From assembly GCA_003001795.1 (NCBI GenBank), contig PVNI01000016.1, forward strand, positions 1-64,000: a stretch of 64,000 bases of DNA, given 5' to 3'. This stretch comes from Actinomadura viridilutea (GTDB taxonomy: Bacteria > Actinomycetota > Actinomycetes > Streptosporangiales > Streptosporangiaceae). The notes beneath the pieces are model-generated. The model did not search any database and was not told the DNA's origin. It was given only the letters and a program-made list of their open reading frames with translations. Made by a program: the position numbers and the translations under genes. Shown one piece after another: positions 1 to 8,659 of the stretch (position 1 is its first letter; each line of letters opens with the position of its first letter).

Positions 1-1756
1 TGCCGAGGACGGCGAACGCGGGCACCATCGCGATCACGCCGCCGAAGTCGCTGCCCCAGAACGGCAGGCCGTCCACCGCGACCGCCGCCGCCCCGACCGC
101 CGCGATGATCGCCGCCGCGGCGGCCCGGCGCCCCGCCCGGACCGGACGCTCGGCCAGCCACGCCGCCGACAGGATCGCCGCCACCGCGAACAGCGAGAAC
201 GCCTGGTTGCCGAACCCGTAGAAGCGGCCCGCGATGATCGCGTTGTAGCCCATCAGCGTGTTGAGCTGCAGCCGCGACCCGGTCATGACGTCCAGCGCCA
301 GCACCACCGCCGTGATCAGCGTGATGAGCAGCCCGGGCGCGATCAGCGACCGCCACAGCGGACGCTGCGACGCCGCCCCCGCCACCAGGACGCTGAACCC
401 CAGAACCGTCGCGATGAGGGCGAGGGTCGGATACGGAAGGTCCCACCAGGGCACCACCCCGGCCAGGAACGTCGCCACCGGAACGGCGCCCCCGACCAGG
501 GCGACGAACCGCGTCGCGTTCAGGATGCGCGCCCGCGACTCCGGGACGTTCCACCGCCGCCGCAACGCGATCGCCGCGAGCCCGTACAGCAGCAGCTGGG
601 CGCCTCCCAGCACCCACCAGAACCCGCCCTGCACGCGCCGGATCGCCTGGGCGGCCACGTCCTCGTCCCGCAGCCGGTCGACCTTCGCCATGGTGTCGCC
701 CTCGTCGGCGCCGTCGTCGGCGGCGCCCGTGCGCCACGGCGACCCGACCGCCTCCTTCGGCCGGTCGAGTCCGAGCACCCGCAGCGCCGTCGCGGTGACG
801 TCGGTCAGGGTGACCATGGCCGGCTGCCGCGTCGCGCTGGAGGTCAGATAGCCCGGCCGGTACGTCCGCCCGGACTCGCCCGTGGGGCCCTGCGCGACGG
901 CCACGCGGATGTGCGGCTTCGCATCCGTGTCGGACAGGCCCGCCACGAGCACCGTCGTGCCCTGGGGGAGACCGGCCAGCACCTGGGCGACGCGCCGGTC
1001 CGCCGCCCGCGCCGCCTCCGCGCGCTTGCGGGGCTCCACCGGCACCTGCTCGCCCTCGGCGTCCACCCCGGCGGTCAGGTAGGCGCGGAAGACGTCGTCG
1101 ATCTCCACGCCGATCAGCGGGCACCGCGACCAGTCGGCGGCGGGCACCTTGTCGGGGGACGGGGCGTAGCGGTCGACGCGTCCCGCCCGGTCGGCCAGCC
1201 CGAACACCGCGCCCGGGCCCACGGCCAGGGTGCAGCCGCCCGCGCGGCGCACCGCGTCGCCGAGCAGCCCCACCTGCGCGTGGTAGGAGGTCCGCGCGTT
1301 GTCGTCCTTGATCGTCTGCCAGCCGGGGGCCAGCGCCCCGCCCTCGGGCGGGGCCTCGGACCCGGGCCGCGCGGCGGTCACCGGTGCCGACGGCAGCGCG
1401 CAGTCGCCGTGCGCCAGCCGCGCCCGCTGCCCCGCCGACACCGTCAGCCAGCCGTCCATCGGGCAGGTGTTGATCCGCGTGGTGCGGATGCTCAGCGCCC
1501 CCGCGGAGCCCTGCCCGGTCATCCGCCACAGGGTCGGCGTCCCGCCGCGGGTCACGTCCCGCCACGCCAGCCCCGGAATCCCGATGATCGCGACACGGCC
1601 TGTCGGCGCGGCCGTGCCGGAGGCCCGCGCGGGGACGGCGGGCGCCGCGTGTGCGCTGGGGGACGGAACGGCGAACAACGAGATCAACACCGTGACGACG
1701 GCCACAATGGTCGCCACGGGCCTCAGCGTGCCGGCCGCCGCCCCCCGATGCGTCAT
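1..1756 (-). CDS. Alkaline-phosphatase-like integral membrane protein (partial, C-terminus beyond left edge)
   Basis: The reading frame starts at the ATG at 1756 and runs off the left edge after 585 codons. It begins with a signal peptide (about residues 1-38, ending in an AHA-A type cleavage region). A soluble extracytoplasmic domain follows (RVAIIGIPGLAW near residue 55, later an AGLSDTDAKPHIR-like stretch). From about residue 375 there is a series of hydrophobic segments. The arrangement resembles actinobacterial membrane proteins with a degenerate phosphatase/sulfatase-type fold, but I see no complete catalytic metal site. It is divergent from the glycosyltransferase gene at 1797 with only about 40 bp between starts, so the two promoters must overlap. 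Function unknown; an envelope role is inference. Confidence 0.72.
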   Translation of the reverse strand, partial: MTHRGAAAGTLRPVATIVAVVTVLISLFAVPSPSAHAAPAVPARASGTAAPTGRVAIIGIPGLAWRDVTRGGTPTLWRMTGQGSAGALSIRTTRINTCPMDGWLTVSAGQRARLAHGDCALPSAPVTAARPGSEAPPEGGALAPGWQTIKDDNARTSYHAQVGLLGDAVRRAGGCTLAVGPGAVFGLADRAGRVDRYAPSPDKVPAADWSRCPLIGVEIDDVFRAYLTAGVDAEGEQVPVEPRKRAEAARAADRRVAQVLAGLPQGTTVLVAGLSDTDAKPHIRVAVAQGPTGESGRTYRPGYLTSSATRQPAMVTLTDVTATALRVLGLDRPKEAVGSPWRTGAADDGADEGDTMAKVDRLRDEDVAAQAIRRVQGGFWWVLGGAQLLLYGLAAIALRRRWNVPESRARILNATRFVALVGGAVPVATFLAGVVPWWDLPYPTLALIATVLGFSVLVAGAASQRPLWRSLIAPGLLITLITAVVLALDVMTGSRLQLNTLMGYNAIIAGRFYGFGNQAFSLFAVAAILSAAWLAERPVRAGRRAAAAAIIAAVGAAAVAVDGLPFWGSDFGGVIAMVPAFAVLG

Positions 1757-1796
1757 GCGTGCAAGGGTAGTGGGCGGCTTACATCAGGATGGGGAC

Positions 1797-3164
1797 ATGG
1801 TGGAACGTAACAGGACGGACCATTCCGGCCGCCGGCGCACGGCGCCGGCGCGGCCCGCCGAGGCGGCGGCGCCGGGGTGGTCGGTCCGGTCGGCTCCGCG
1901 GGCGGCGAACCTGCTGATCCTGGCCGCCGGGATCGCCGTCGCCGCGGCCGCGGTGGCGCCGATCGTCGTCCACTGGCTGACCAACCCGCCCGACCAGCGG
2001 ATGGTCGACCTGGAGGTGTACCGGGACGGCGGCCGCGCCGTCCTGCGGGGAGCGCCGCTGTACGAGCTGCTCACCCAGCCGCCGCAGCTGCTGCCGTTCA
2101 CCTACCCGCCGTTCGCGGCGGTGCTGGCGGTGCCGTTCACCCTCATGTCGTGGGGCGCCGCCCAGGTGACGTGGATGGCGCTGCTGTACGTCGCCCTGGC
2201 GGCCGCGGTCTGGCTGTCGTTCCGCGACCTGGTCCGGCGGGCCGGGCGCTGGGCGCCGCTGGCCCTCGGCGCCCTCGTCGGCGCCGCCGCCTGGCTCGTG
2301 CCCGTCTACGACCAGGCCAGGTTCGGCCAGGTGGGCGTGTTCCTCATGGTGATGTGCCTGGCCGACTGCTGCGCGCGCCGCCCGCGCTGGCCGCGCGGCC
2401 TGCTCGTCGGCCTCGCCGTGGCGATCAAGCTGGTGCCCGGCGTCTTCCTCATCTACTTCTGGATCACCGGGCGGCGGGACGCGGCCGCCAACGCCGTGCT
2501 GACCGCCGCCGTCGCGACCCTCGCCGGGTTCGCCCTGCTGCCGGCCGACTCGGTGGACTACTGGTTCGGCGCGCTGCTGGAGGGCGGCGACCGCACCGGC
2601 GCCGTCAACGGCACCACGAACCAGGCCATCAACGGCATGCTGGCGCGGATCTACCTGCCCGACGCGGTCACCAGCCTGCTGTGGCTGGCGCTGGCCGCGT
2701 TCGTCGGCTACCACGGGTTCCGGCTGGCCCGCCGCGCCACGGCCCTCGCCGACGCGACGGCGCCGGGGCCCGACGCCCGCGCCGCCCTGCTGGCGGGCGT
2801 CGCCATCACCGGGCTGCTGTCGGTGCTGCTGTCCCCTGTGGGATGGATTCACCACCTTGTGTGGATCGTCCCCGTCATCGGCGCCGTGGTCGGTGATGGG
2901 CGCGACACGCGAAGATGTCAGTATGCGGGGCTGATCTGGCTGTACTTCCTGTTTCCGCTGCCCTGGTGGGGGACCCGCCTGATCGGTCCCGAGCACTCGA
3001 TTCCGTCGCAGGTCACCGGGCGGATCATCCAGGACGCCTTCGGACTGGCCGCCCTGGCGCTGATCGCGTTCCTCGGGCGGCGGCTGCTCCACCGGATGGC
3101 CGGTGCGCGCGTTCCGGAGGATCCTTCTCGCCGGGACGCCGAGGTCGGTACGCTCAGCGCGTGA
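1797..3164 (+). CDS. Glycosyltransferase family 87 (DUF2029) membrane protein
   Basis: A 455-residue polytopic protein. Family members are polyprenyl-phosphate-mannose-dependent mannosyltransferases that act on the outer face of the membrane in lipoglycan assembly. Supporting features are the acidic loop after the first membrane segment (DLEVYRDGGRAVLRG, about residue 62), the TYPPFAAVLAVPF segment, about ten hydrophobic helices and a C-terminal GWIHHLVW motif, all typical of GT87. The ATG at 1797 is chosen because the upstream in-frame extension lies antisense to the neighbouring gene. The stop overlaps the start of the following DUF4446 gene (TGATG), so the two are probably cotranslated. 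The exact acceptor is unknown. Confidence 0.82.
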   Translation: MVERNRTDHSGRRRTAPARPAEAAAPGWSVRSAPRAANLLILAAGIAVAAAAVAPIVVHWLTNPPDQRMVDLEVYRDGGRAVLRGAPLYELLTQPPQLLPFTYPPFAAVLAVPFTLMSWGAAQVTWMALLYVALAAAVWLSFRDLVRRAGRWAPLALGALVGAAAWLVPVYDQARFGQVGVFLMVMCLADCCARRPRWPRGLLVGLAVAIKLVPGVFLIYFWITGRRDAAANAVLTAAVATLAGFALLPADSVDYWFGALLEGGDRTGAVNGTTNQAINGMLARIYLPDAVTSLLWLALAAFVGYHGFRLARRATALADATAPGPDARAALLAGVAITGLLSVLLSPVGWIHHLVWIVPVIGAVVGDGRDTRRCQYAGLIWLYFLFPLPWWGTRLIGPEHSIPSQVTGRIIQDAFGLAALALIAFLGRRLLHRMAGARVPEDPSRRDAEVGTLSA

Positions 3165-3616
3165 TGCTGGTAGCGGTGGCCGTCGCCGGATTGGTCGCCG
3201 GGGTGGCCGGTCTGTCCATCGCGGTGGTGGCCCACAACAGGGTGAACCAGGTCGTCGACGAGTGCGGCGCGGTGCTGCGGCGGCAGCTGCAGCTCGCCGC
3301 CGGAAAGGTCGACGGCCAGGCGTTGCGCGACTTGGCGATCGTCCACTACGACGCGCTCAAGGAGATGTCCGGGCACCGCTCGTTCTCGCTCGCCCTGATC
3401 AACGCCAACGGCGACGGCGTGGTGATCAGCTCCATCAACGGCCGCACCGAGACGCGGACCTATGCCAAGGCGGTCCGCGACGGCCACCCCCTGGAGACGC
3501 TCTCCCCCGAAGAGAACCAGGTGCTGCGCGCCGCCCGCCTGGGCAAGGGCCCCGTCGTCACCATGGACGACCCCCTGGCCGACTTCGGCGACCGCACCCC
3601 CACCCCCAGCGCCTGA
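3164..3616 (+). CDS. DUF4446 family protein
   Basis: A 150-residue protein with an N-terminal membrane anchor (residues 1-24) and a soluble domain containing LRDLAIVHYDALKEMSG, SFSLALINANGDGVVISS and a C-terminal LSPEENQVLRAA segment, which is the DUF4446 pattern of Gram-positive bacteria. Function of the family is unknown. The ATG at 3164 overlaps the previous stop by one base; a GTG one codon upstream (3161) is an equally possible start. Immediately after its stop the sequence becomes a simple proline/alanine-like GC repeat, and no further coding is seen until pheA. Confidence 0.82.
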   Translation: MLVAVAVAGLVAGVAGLSIAVVAHNRVNQVVDECGAVLRRQLQLAAGKVDGQALRDLAIVHYDALKEMSGHRSFSLALINANGDGVVISSINGRTETRTYAKAVRDGHPLETLSPEENQVLRAARLGKGPVVTMDDPLADFGDRTPTPSA

Positions 3617-3641
3617 GCCGCCCGCAGAGCCGCTCGCGCCC

Positions 3642-3686
3642 GAGCCGCCCCGCGGCGTCCGCGCGCTCGAGCCGCCCCGCGGCGTC
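3642..3686 (+). repeat. 18-bp direct repeat in the 3617-3919 gap
   Basis: The 18-bp unit GAGCCGCCCCGCGGCGTC occurs at 3642-3659 and again at 3669-3686. It sits in the roughly 300-bp gap between the DUF4446 gene and pheA. Apart from this repeat I see no gene or clear hairpin terminator in the gap. It may be remnant coding sequence of a proline-rich tail. Confidence 0.5.
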
Positions 3687-3919
3687 GCGTGCCCGATGCC
3701 GGCCCCGCAGTCCCGCCGCGCGCCGTCGTGCCCGCCATCGGGTCCGGGCGCGTTTCCTGACCGGCTCATGATCGGCCTTTTGCCGGTGCCGGGTCGGACG
3801 GGCACATAGACTCGACGTCCTCACCACCTGTCGCACAGCCCGCCGCGCGATCCGGACGTGGGCGGAGGAGTTGCTCATATGCCACTGGGAAAAGCGTGCA
3901 CACGGCCGGGGGACGTCAC

Positions 3920-4843
3920 GTGACCGAGACGTACGCGTTCCTCGGTCCCCGCGGCACGTTCACCGAGGCCGCGCTGCGCCGGCTGCCCGGCGCGGAGGGC
4001 GCCGAGCAGGTCCCCTACGACACCGTGCCCGCCGCGCTCGACGCGCTGCGCCGCGCCGAGGTGGACGCGGCCGTCGTCGCGCTGGAGAACTCCGTCGAGG
4101 GCTCGGTGCCCACCACCCTGGACGAGCTGGCCACCGGCGAGCCCCTGCAGATCGTCGCCGAGGTCCACCTGCCGGTGTCGTTCGCCCTGCTGGTGCGGCC
4201 CGGCACCACGTTCGCCGACATCAAGACGGTCGCCTCGCACCCGCACGCGCAGCCCCAGTGCCGCCGCTGGCTGGCCGAGCACGTCCCGGACGCCGAGTGG
4301 CGCGCCGCCACGTCCAACGCCGAGGCCGCCCAGCGCGTCGCCGACGGCCACTACGACGCCGCGCTGGCCGGCTCGTTCGCCGCGGCCCGCTACGGGCTGT
4401 CGGTCCTGGCCGAGGACATCCACGACGTGTCCGACGCGGTGACCAGGTTCATCGAGCTGCGCCGGCCCTGCGTCCCGCCGCCGCGCACCGGCATGGACCG
4501 CACCACCGTGGTCGCGTTCATCGGCGAGGACCACCCCGGCGCCCTGCTGGAGATCCTCAACGAGTTCGCGATCCGCGGCATCAATTTGACGCTGATCCAG
4601 TCGCGTCCCACCGGCGCCGGGCTCGGCTCGTACCTGTTCTGGATGGACTTCGACGGGCACGTGGAGGACGCCCGCGTCGGCGAGGCGCTGATGGGCCTGC
4701 GCCGCATCTGCGCCGACGTGCGGTTCCTCGGCTCGTACCCGCGCGCGGACCAGGTCCGCCCGGAGATCCGCCGCGGCACCCACGACGCCGACTTCACCGA
4801 GGCCGCCGCCTGGCTGCGCTCCATCCGCAACGGCCACGCCTGA
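3920..4843 (+). CDS. pheA: Prephenate dehydratase
   Basis: Converts prephenate to phenylpyruvate in phenylalanine synthesis. The 307-residue product starts with YAFLGPRGTFTEAAL, contains the ENSVEGSV motif and the catalytic-region ASHPHAQPQC segment. It ends with a phenylalanine-sensing ACT domain (about residues 195-275, TTVVAFIGEDHPGALLEIL then NLTLIQSRP). This is the standalone PDT plus ACT architecture of actinobacteria, with feedback control expected through the ACT domain. The GTG at 3920 is preferred over an upstream ATG at 3896 because a GGGGGA ribosome site lies about seven bases before it and homologues begin close to this point. It lies in a core arrangement with serS downstream. 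Confidence 0.95.
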   Translation: MTETYAFLGPRGTFTEAALRRLPGAEGAEQVPYDTVPAALDALRRAEVDAAVVALENSVEGSVPTTLDELATGEPLQIVAEVHLPVSFALLVRPGTTFADIKTVASHPHAQPQCRRWLAEHVPDAEWRAATSNAEAAQRVADGHYDAALAGSFAAARYGLSVLAEDIHDVSDAVTRFIELRRPCVPPPRTGMDRTTVVAFIGEDHPGALLEILNEFAIRGINLTLIQSRPTGAGLGSYLFWMDFDGHVEDARVGEALMGLRRICADVRFLGSYPRADQVRPEIRRGTHDADFTEAAAWLRSIRNGHA

Positions 4844-4875
4844 GCCGGGCGGCCCCGGGGGCAGGAGGCGTCGGG

Positions 4876-5520
4876 TCAGGGCAGGTAGACGCCGTACTCG
4901 GCGAGCCGGGGGGTGAGCGACGGCGGCAGCCCCGTCAGCGCGGCCGCCTCCTCGGCCGACACGAAGCCGTCGCACCGCTCCCGCGCCTCGACGAGCCGCT
5001 CGGCCTGCTCGAGCGTGATGCCGAGCCCCTGCGCCAGCACGTGGGCGGGGGCGTGGTTGACGTCCACGAGCCCGCCGTCGTCGAAGCCGCGCGGCAGGTC
5101 CGGACGGCCGATCCGCATCTCCAGGGCGGTCTGCGGATCGCGGCGCGCGATCTCGTGCGCCCGGGCGCGCAGCTCGCGGCGCCGCCGGATCTCCCCCTGG
5201 GCCTGATCGAAAGCGACCGCGTCCCGGCGCGCGAAGACGCGGCCCCGGACGGCGAAGGCGTGGGCCGTCCCGCCCAGGACCGACACGACCGCCCCGATGC
5301 TGAAGATCACGTCGCCCGCGGTGCCCGGGTCGGCCTCGACGGTGGCGAAGACGGCGCTCTCGAGAGCGAGGTAGCCGGCCGCCGCGAGCCAGTGCGCCCA
5401 CCGCCGCAGCCGGAGCGCCACGTGGGTGAAGATGATCGGGGACGCCAGGCCCGCGGTGAGCAGGGGGCTCAACGCCCACAGGATCGTCAGCCCCGTCCGC
5501 ACCCGGCTGTCGCGCTTCAT
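4876..5520 (-). CDS. Helix-hairpin-helix (ComEA-like) domain membrane protein
   Basis: A 214-residue protein. The first 90 residues hold about three hydrophobic segments (TGLTILWALSPLLTAGLASP and following). A basic, coiled region follows, then a C-terminal helix-hairpin-helix module (VDVNHAPAHVLAQGLGITLEQAERLVEAR, then FVSAEEAAALTGLPPSL). The VNHAP/LxxxLGIT pattern is that of ComEA-type HhH domains, which bind DNA or proteins. The ATG at 5520 follows directly from the start of the hydrophobic N-terminus. It is convergent with pheA and divergent from serS. Function not assigned; a uptake or envelope role is only a guess. Confidence 0.78.
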   Translation of the reverse strand: MKRDSRVRTGLTILWALSPLLTAGLASPIIFTHVALRLRRWAHWLAAAGYLALESAVFATVEADPGTAGDVIFSIGAVVSVLGGTAHAFAVRGRVFARRDAVAFDQAQGEIRRRRELRARAHEIARRDPQTALEMRIGRPDLPRGFDDGGLVDVNHAPAHVLAQGLGITLEQAERLVEARERCDGFVSAEEAAALTGLPPSLTPRLAEYGVYLP

Positions 5521-5535
5521 GATCGACCTCGCCCC

Positions 5536-5567
5536 CTTGTCACTTGTCAGACGTCTTATAAGGCAAG
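5536..5567. promoter_or_regulatory. Repeat-rich divergent promoter region (HhH gene / serS)
   Basis: An AT-richer patch between the divergent genes contains a tandem direct repeat CTTGTCA-CTTGTCA followed by two small palindromes, AGACGTCT and CTTATAAG. It is the most plausible site for promoter or operator elements in the 190-bp gap, but no regulator is identified. Confidence 0.3.
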
Positions 5568-5710
5568 ACCGATGTCGAGGCGAAATGTCCGGTTCTGGAC
5601 GGCGGGGCGGGTGAACCGCGGAGGGGCCGCGCCGTCGTCCCCGCCGCGCGCGGACGCCGCGACGGCGATCTCGCGCGCGCCACGGCCGCCGCACCGGTAG
5701 CCTCAGGGTT

Positions 5711-6970
5711 GTGATTGACCTGCGAGCCCTTCGAGAGGACCCCGAACGGCTGCGCGCCTCGCAGCGCGCCCGCGGGGAGGACGAGACCGTCGCCGACACG
5801 CTGCTCGACCTGGACGAGCGGCGCCGCGGCGCGCTGTCGACGTTCGAGCGGCTGCGCGCCGAGCAGAAGAGTTTCGGCAAGTCGGTGTCGAAGGCGCAGG
5901 GGGAGGAGCGGCAGCGGCTGCTGGGCCGCGCCAAGGAGCTCGCGCAGCAGGTCAAGGAGGCCGAGGCCGAGGCCGACCGGCTCGGCGCCGAGCTGGACGC
6001 GCTGCTGCGGACCGTTCCCAACATCATCGAGGAGGGCGCCCCGCCCGGCGGCGAGGAGGACTTCGTCGTCCTGGAGCACGTCGGCGAGCCCCCGAAGTTC
6101 GACTTCGAGCCCAAGGACCACCTGGAGCTCGGCGAGGCGCTGGGCGCGATCGACACCGAGCGCGGCGCCAAGGTGTCCGGCGCGCGGTTCTACTTCCTGA
6201 CCGGCGTGGGGGCGCGGCTGCAGCTGGCGCTGCTCAACCTGGCCATGGAGCAGGCGATCGCCGCCGGGTTCACCCCGATGTACCCGCCGGTGCTGGTCAA
6301 GCCGGAGGCGATGGAGGGCACCGGCTTCCTCGGCGCGCACGCCGCCGAGGTCTACCACCTGCCGCAGGACGAGCTGTACCTGGTGGGCACGTCCGAGGTG
6401 CCGCTGGCCGCCTACCACATGAACGAGATCATCGACGACCTGCCGCGGCGGTACGCGGGCTGGTCGTCCTGCTTCCGCCGGGAGGCCGGCTCGTACGGCA
6501 AGGACACCCGCGGCATCATCCGGGTGCACCAGTTCGACAAGGTCGAGATGTTCTCCTACTGCCGTCCGGAGGACGCCCACGACGAGCACCTGCGGCTGCT
6601 GGAGTGGGAGAAGGAGATGCTCGCCAAGGTCGAGCTGCCGTACCGGGTGATCGACGTGGCGGCCGGCGACCTGGGCGCCAGCGCGGCCCGCAAGTACGAC
6701 TGCGAGGCGTGGCTGCCGTCGCAGAACACCTACCGCGAGGTCACCTCCACGTCCAACTGCACCGACTTCCAGGCGCGGCGCCTGGCGGTGCGGTACCGGG
6801 ACGAGGGCGGCCGCAACCAGCCGGTCGCCACGCTGAACGGCACGCTGGCCACCACCCGGTGGATCGTGGCGATCCTGGAGAACCACCAGCAGGCCGACGG
6901 CTCGGTGCGCGTGCCGAAGGCGCTGCAGAAGTACCTCGGCCTGGAGGTCCTGGAGCCGGTCAAGCGCTGA
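5711..6970 (+). CDS. serS: Seryl-tRNA synthetase
   Basis: Charges tRNA-Ser with serine. The 419-residue length and start MIDLRALREDPE are typical for the bacterial enzyme. An N-terminal coiled-coil arm (about residues 30-100) that contacts the long variable arm of tRNA-Ser precedes the class II catalytic core. Motif 2 (SCFRREAGSYGKDTRGIIRVHQFDKVE, shown here only in part: FRREAGSYGKDTRG) and motif 3 (NGTLATTRWIVAILENHQ) are intact. The GTG start at 5711 matches the family start. Two tRNA-Ser genes (UGA at 12.6 kb, GCU at 31.3 kb) lie in the same window. Confidence 0.97.
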   Translation: MIDLRALREDPERLRASQRARGEDETVADTLLDLDERRRGALSTFERLRAEQKSFGKSVSKAQGEERQRLLGRAKELAQQVKEAEAEADRLGAELDALLRTVPNIIEEGAPPGGEEDFVVLEHVGEPPKFDFEPKDHLELGEALGAIDTERGAKVSGARFYFLTGVGARLQLALLNLAMEQAIAAGFTPMYPPVLVKPEAMEGTGFLGAHAAEVYHLPQDELYLVGTSEVPLAAYHMNEIIDDLPRRYAGWSSCFRREAGSYGKDTRGIIRVHQFDKVEMFSYCRPEDAHDEHLRLLEWEKEMLAKVELPYRVIDVAAGDLGASAARKYDCEAWLPSQNTYREVTSTSNCTDFQARRLAVRYRDEGGRNQPVATLNGTLATTRWIVAILENHQQADGSVRVPKALQKYLGLEVLEPVKR

Positions 6971-7093
6971 GGCGGCGGCGCGGGGCCGCCGTCGGGGGCA
7001 TCGCCTATGGTGTCTCCCAGCCGTGCCCGGCGTCGTCACATACCCGCCCCCTCGAGTGCGCGAGGAGCCGGACGCGGCAGACGGGAAGGTGAC

Positions 7094-7945
7094 ATGTCTC
7101 CATCCACGCCGCGCCTGGTCGCCACCGACCTCGACGGGACGATCGTGCGTTCCGACGGCACCATCTCGCCCCGCACCGTCGCCGCCCTGGCCCGCGTGGA
7201 GCGCGCGGGCGCGCTGCTGGTCATGGTCACCGGCCGGCCGCCGCGGTGGATGCGTCCCGTCGCCGAGGCCGTGGACCACCGCGGCGTGGCGATCTGCGCC
7301 AACGGCGCGGTCGTGTACGACCTGCACACCGAGACCGTGCTGCGCACCCGGCTGATCGAGCCGGAGGTGATCGCCGAGACGGTGGCGCGCCTGCGCGCGG
7401 CGATCCCGGAGCTGCGGTTCGCCGTGGAGTACCCGCACGGGTTCGTCTTCGAGGCCAGCTACCACCTCGGCAGCTGGGACGCCGAGGCGCTGGGCGGGCG
7501 GCCCGTGGACGGGGAGACGCTGGTCAGCCGGGGCGGCACCAAGCTGCTGGCGTTCCACCCCGACGCCGACCCCGACTCGCTGGCGGCCAAGGCGCGCGAC
7601 ACCGTGGGCGACCTGGTCACCGTCACCCACTCCTCGGGGCGGGGCCTGCTGGAGATGAGCGCCCACGGCGTCACCAAGGCCAGCGCCCTCGCCGAGCTGT
7701 GCGCCGAGCACGGCATCCGGCCCGCCGACGTGGTGGCGTTCGGGGACATGCCGAACGACCTGCCGATGCTGACGTGGGCGGGCGTGTCGTACGGGGTGGC
7801 CAACGCCCACCCGGTGGTCCTGGAGGCGGTCACCCACACCACGGCGCGCAACGACGACGACGGTGTGGCCCAGGTGCTCGAGCGGCTGTTCCCGGACGCC
7901 GAGTCGACGGAGTCCGCGGAGTCGACGGGGCAAGGGTCCGCATGA
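7094..7945 (+). CDS. HAD-superfamily hydrolase, Cof/subclass IIB
   Basis: A 283-residue predicted sugar- or nucleotide-phosphate phosphatase. HAD motif I is DLDGTIVRSDG with the usual DxDxT nucleophile pattern (about residue 12). Motif II is the VTGRPP region, and motifs III/IV are GVTKASALAELC followed by GDMPNDLPMLTWAG (GDxxND metal-binding motif). The cap between about residues 90 and 200 fits type IIB. Start ATG 7094 has an AAGGT ribosome site. It is downstream of serS in the same direction. Substrate unknown. Confidence 0.9.
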   Translation: MSPSTPRLVATDLDGTIVRSDGTISPRTVAALARVERAGALLVMVTGRPPRWMRPVAEAVDHRGVAICANGAVVYDLHTETVLRTRLIEPEVIAETVARLRAAIPELRFAVEYPHGFVFEASYHLGSWDAEALGGRPVDGETLVSRGGTKLLAFHPDADPDSLAAKARDTVGDLVTVTHSSGRGLLEMSAHGVTKASALAELCAEHGIRPADVVAFGDMPNDLPMLTWAGVSYGVANAHPVVLEAVTHTTARNDDDGVAQVLERLFPDAESTESAESTGQGSA

Positions 7946-7956
7946 CGCGCGGCGCC

Positions 7957-7988
7957 GAGCCGCCCGCACGCGGGCGGTGCGGCGGCTC
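7957..7988 (+). terminator. Hairpin between convergent HAD and bpa genes
   Basis: Arms GAGCCGCC (7957-7964) and GGCGGCTC (7981-7988) pair perfectly, extended by GCA/TGC with one bulged base. It lies just after the HAD stop and faces bpa on the other strand, so it can serve as a bidirectional terminator. No U-tract is present, as is usual in high-GC actinomycetes. Confidence 0.5.
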
Positions 7989-8092
7989 GTCGGCGACGCG
8001 CTGCGGAGGGGGCGCCGGCCGGCGGTCGGCGTCGGGCCTCGTGCGCGGCGGCTGCGCGGGGGCGCAGTCGAGGAGACCGCTGTCGAGGGGGC

Positions 8093-8644
8093 TTACAGGT
8101 ACGGGCCGGACTGGCGGCGGCGATGGTCCTCCTCGCCGGAGGACTGCGGCATCATCCCGGCGGGCAGGGCGCGGCGCATCTGCTCCAGCTGGGCCCGCGC
8201 CGCCATCTGCTGGGCGAACAGCGTGGTCTGGATGCCGTGGAACAGGCCCTCCAGCCAGCCGACCAGCTGGGCCTGGGCGATCCTCAGCTCGGACTCGCTC
8301 GGCACCTCCTCCTCGGTGAACGGCAGCGACAGCCGCTCCAGCTCCTCGATCAGCTCGGGCGCCAGACCGTCTTCCAGCTCCTTGATGGACGACTGGTGGA
8401 TCTCGCGGAGCCGGGCGCGGCTGGCCTCGTCCAGCGGCGCGGCCTTCACCTCCTCCAGCAGCTGCCGGATCATGCTGCCGATCCGCATGACCTTGGCGGG
8501 CTGCTCCACCATCTCGGTGATCGACTTCTCGTCGCCGTCCTCGGACTTGCCGCCCTCCACCGCGATGCCGTTCGGCCCGACGACCAGCACCTGCGGCTCC
8601 TTGTCGGACCGGTCGCCGGACGGGCTCTGCGAAGGCTGGTTCAT
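8093..8644 (-). CDS. bpa: Bacterial proteasome activator Bpa (PafE)
   Basis: ATP-independent ring activator of the 20S proteasome. The 183-residue protein has the conserved helical core (ITEMVEQPAKVMRIGSMIRQLL, then LREIHQSSIKELEDGLAPEL and EELERLSLPF). It ends in SGPYL, the hydrophobic-tyrosine-X docking tail that inserts into the proteasome alpha ring (GQYL in the mycobacterial protein, from memory). It lies 15 bp downstream of the quinone oxidoreductase stop on the same strand and is probably in that operon. The presence of Bpa implies that this organism has a 20S proteasome, which is encoded outside the window. Confidence 0.92.
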   Translation of the reverse strand: MNQPSQSPSGDRSDKEPQVLVVGPNGIAVEGGKSEDGDEKSITEMVEQPAKVMRIGSMIRQLLEEVKAAPLDEASRARLREIHQSSIKELEDGLAPELIEELERLSLPFTEEEVPSESELRIAQAQLVGWLEGLFHGIQTTLFAQQMAARAQLEQMRRALPAGMMPQSSGEEDHRRRQSGPYL

Positions 8645-8659
8645 GGTGTCTCCAGGAAT

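Noticed and set aside
1299..1796. Long upstream extension of the GT87 frame
   Set aside because: It is antisense to the membrane-protein gene read from 1756; the hydrophobic GT87 protein starts naturally at ATG 1797.
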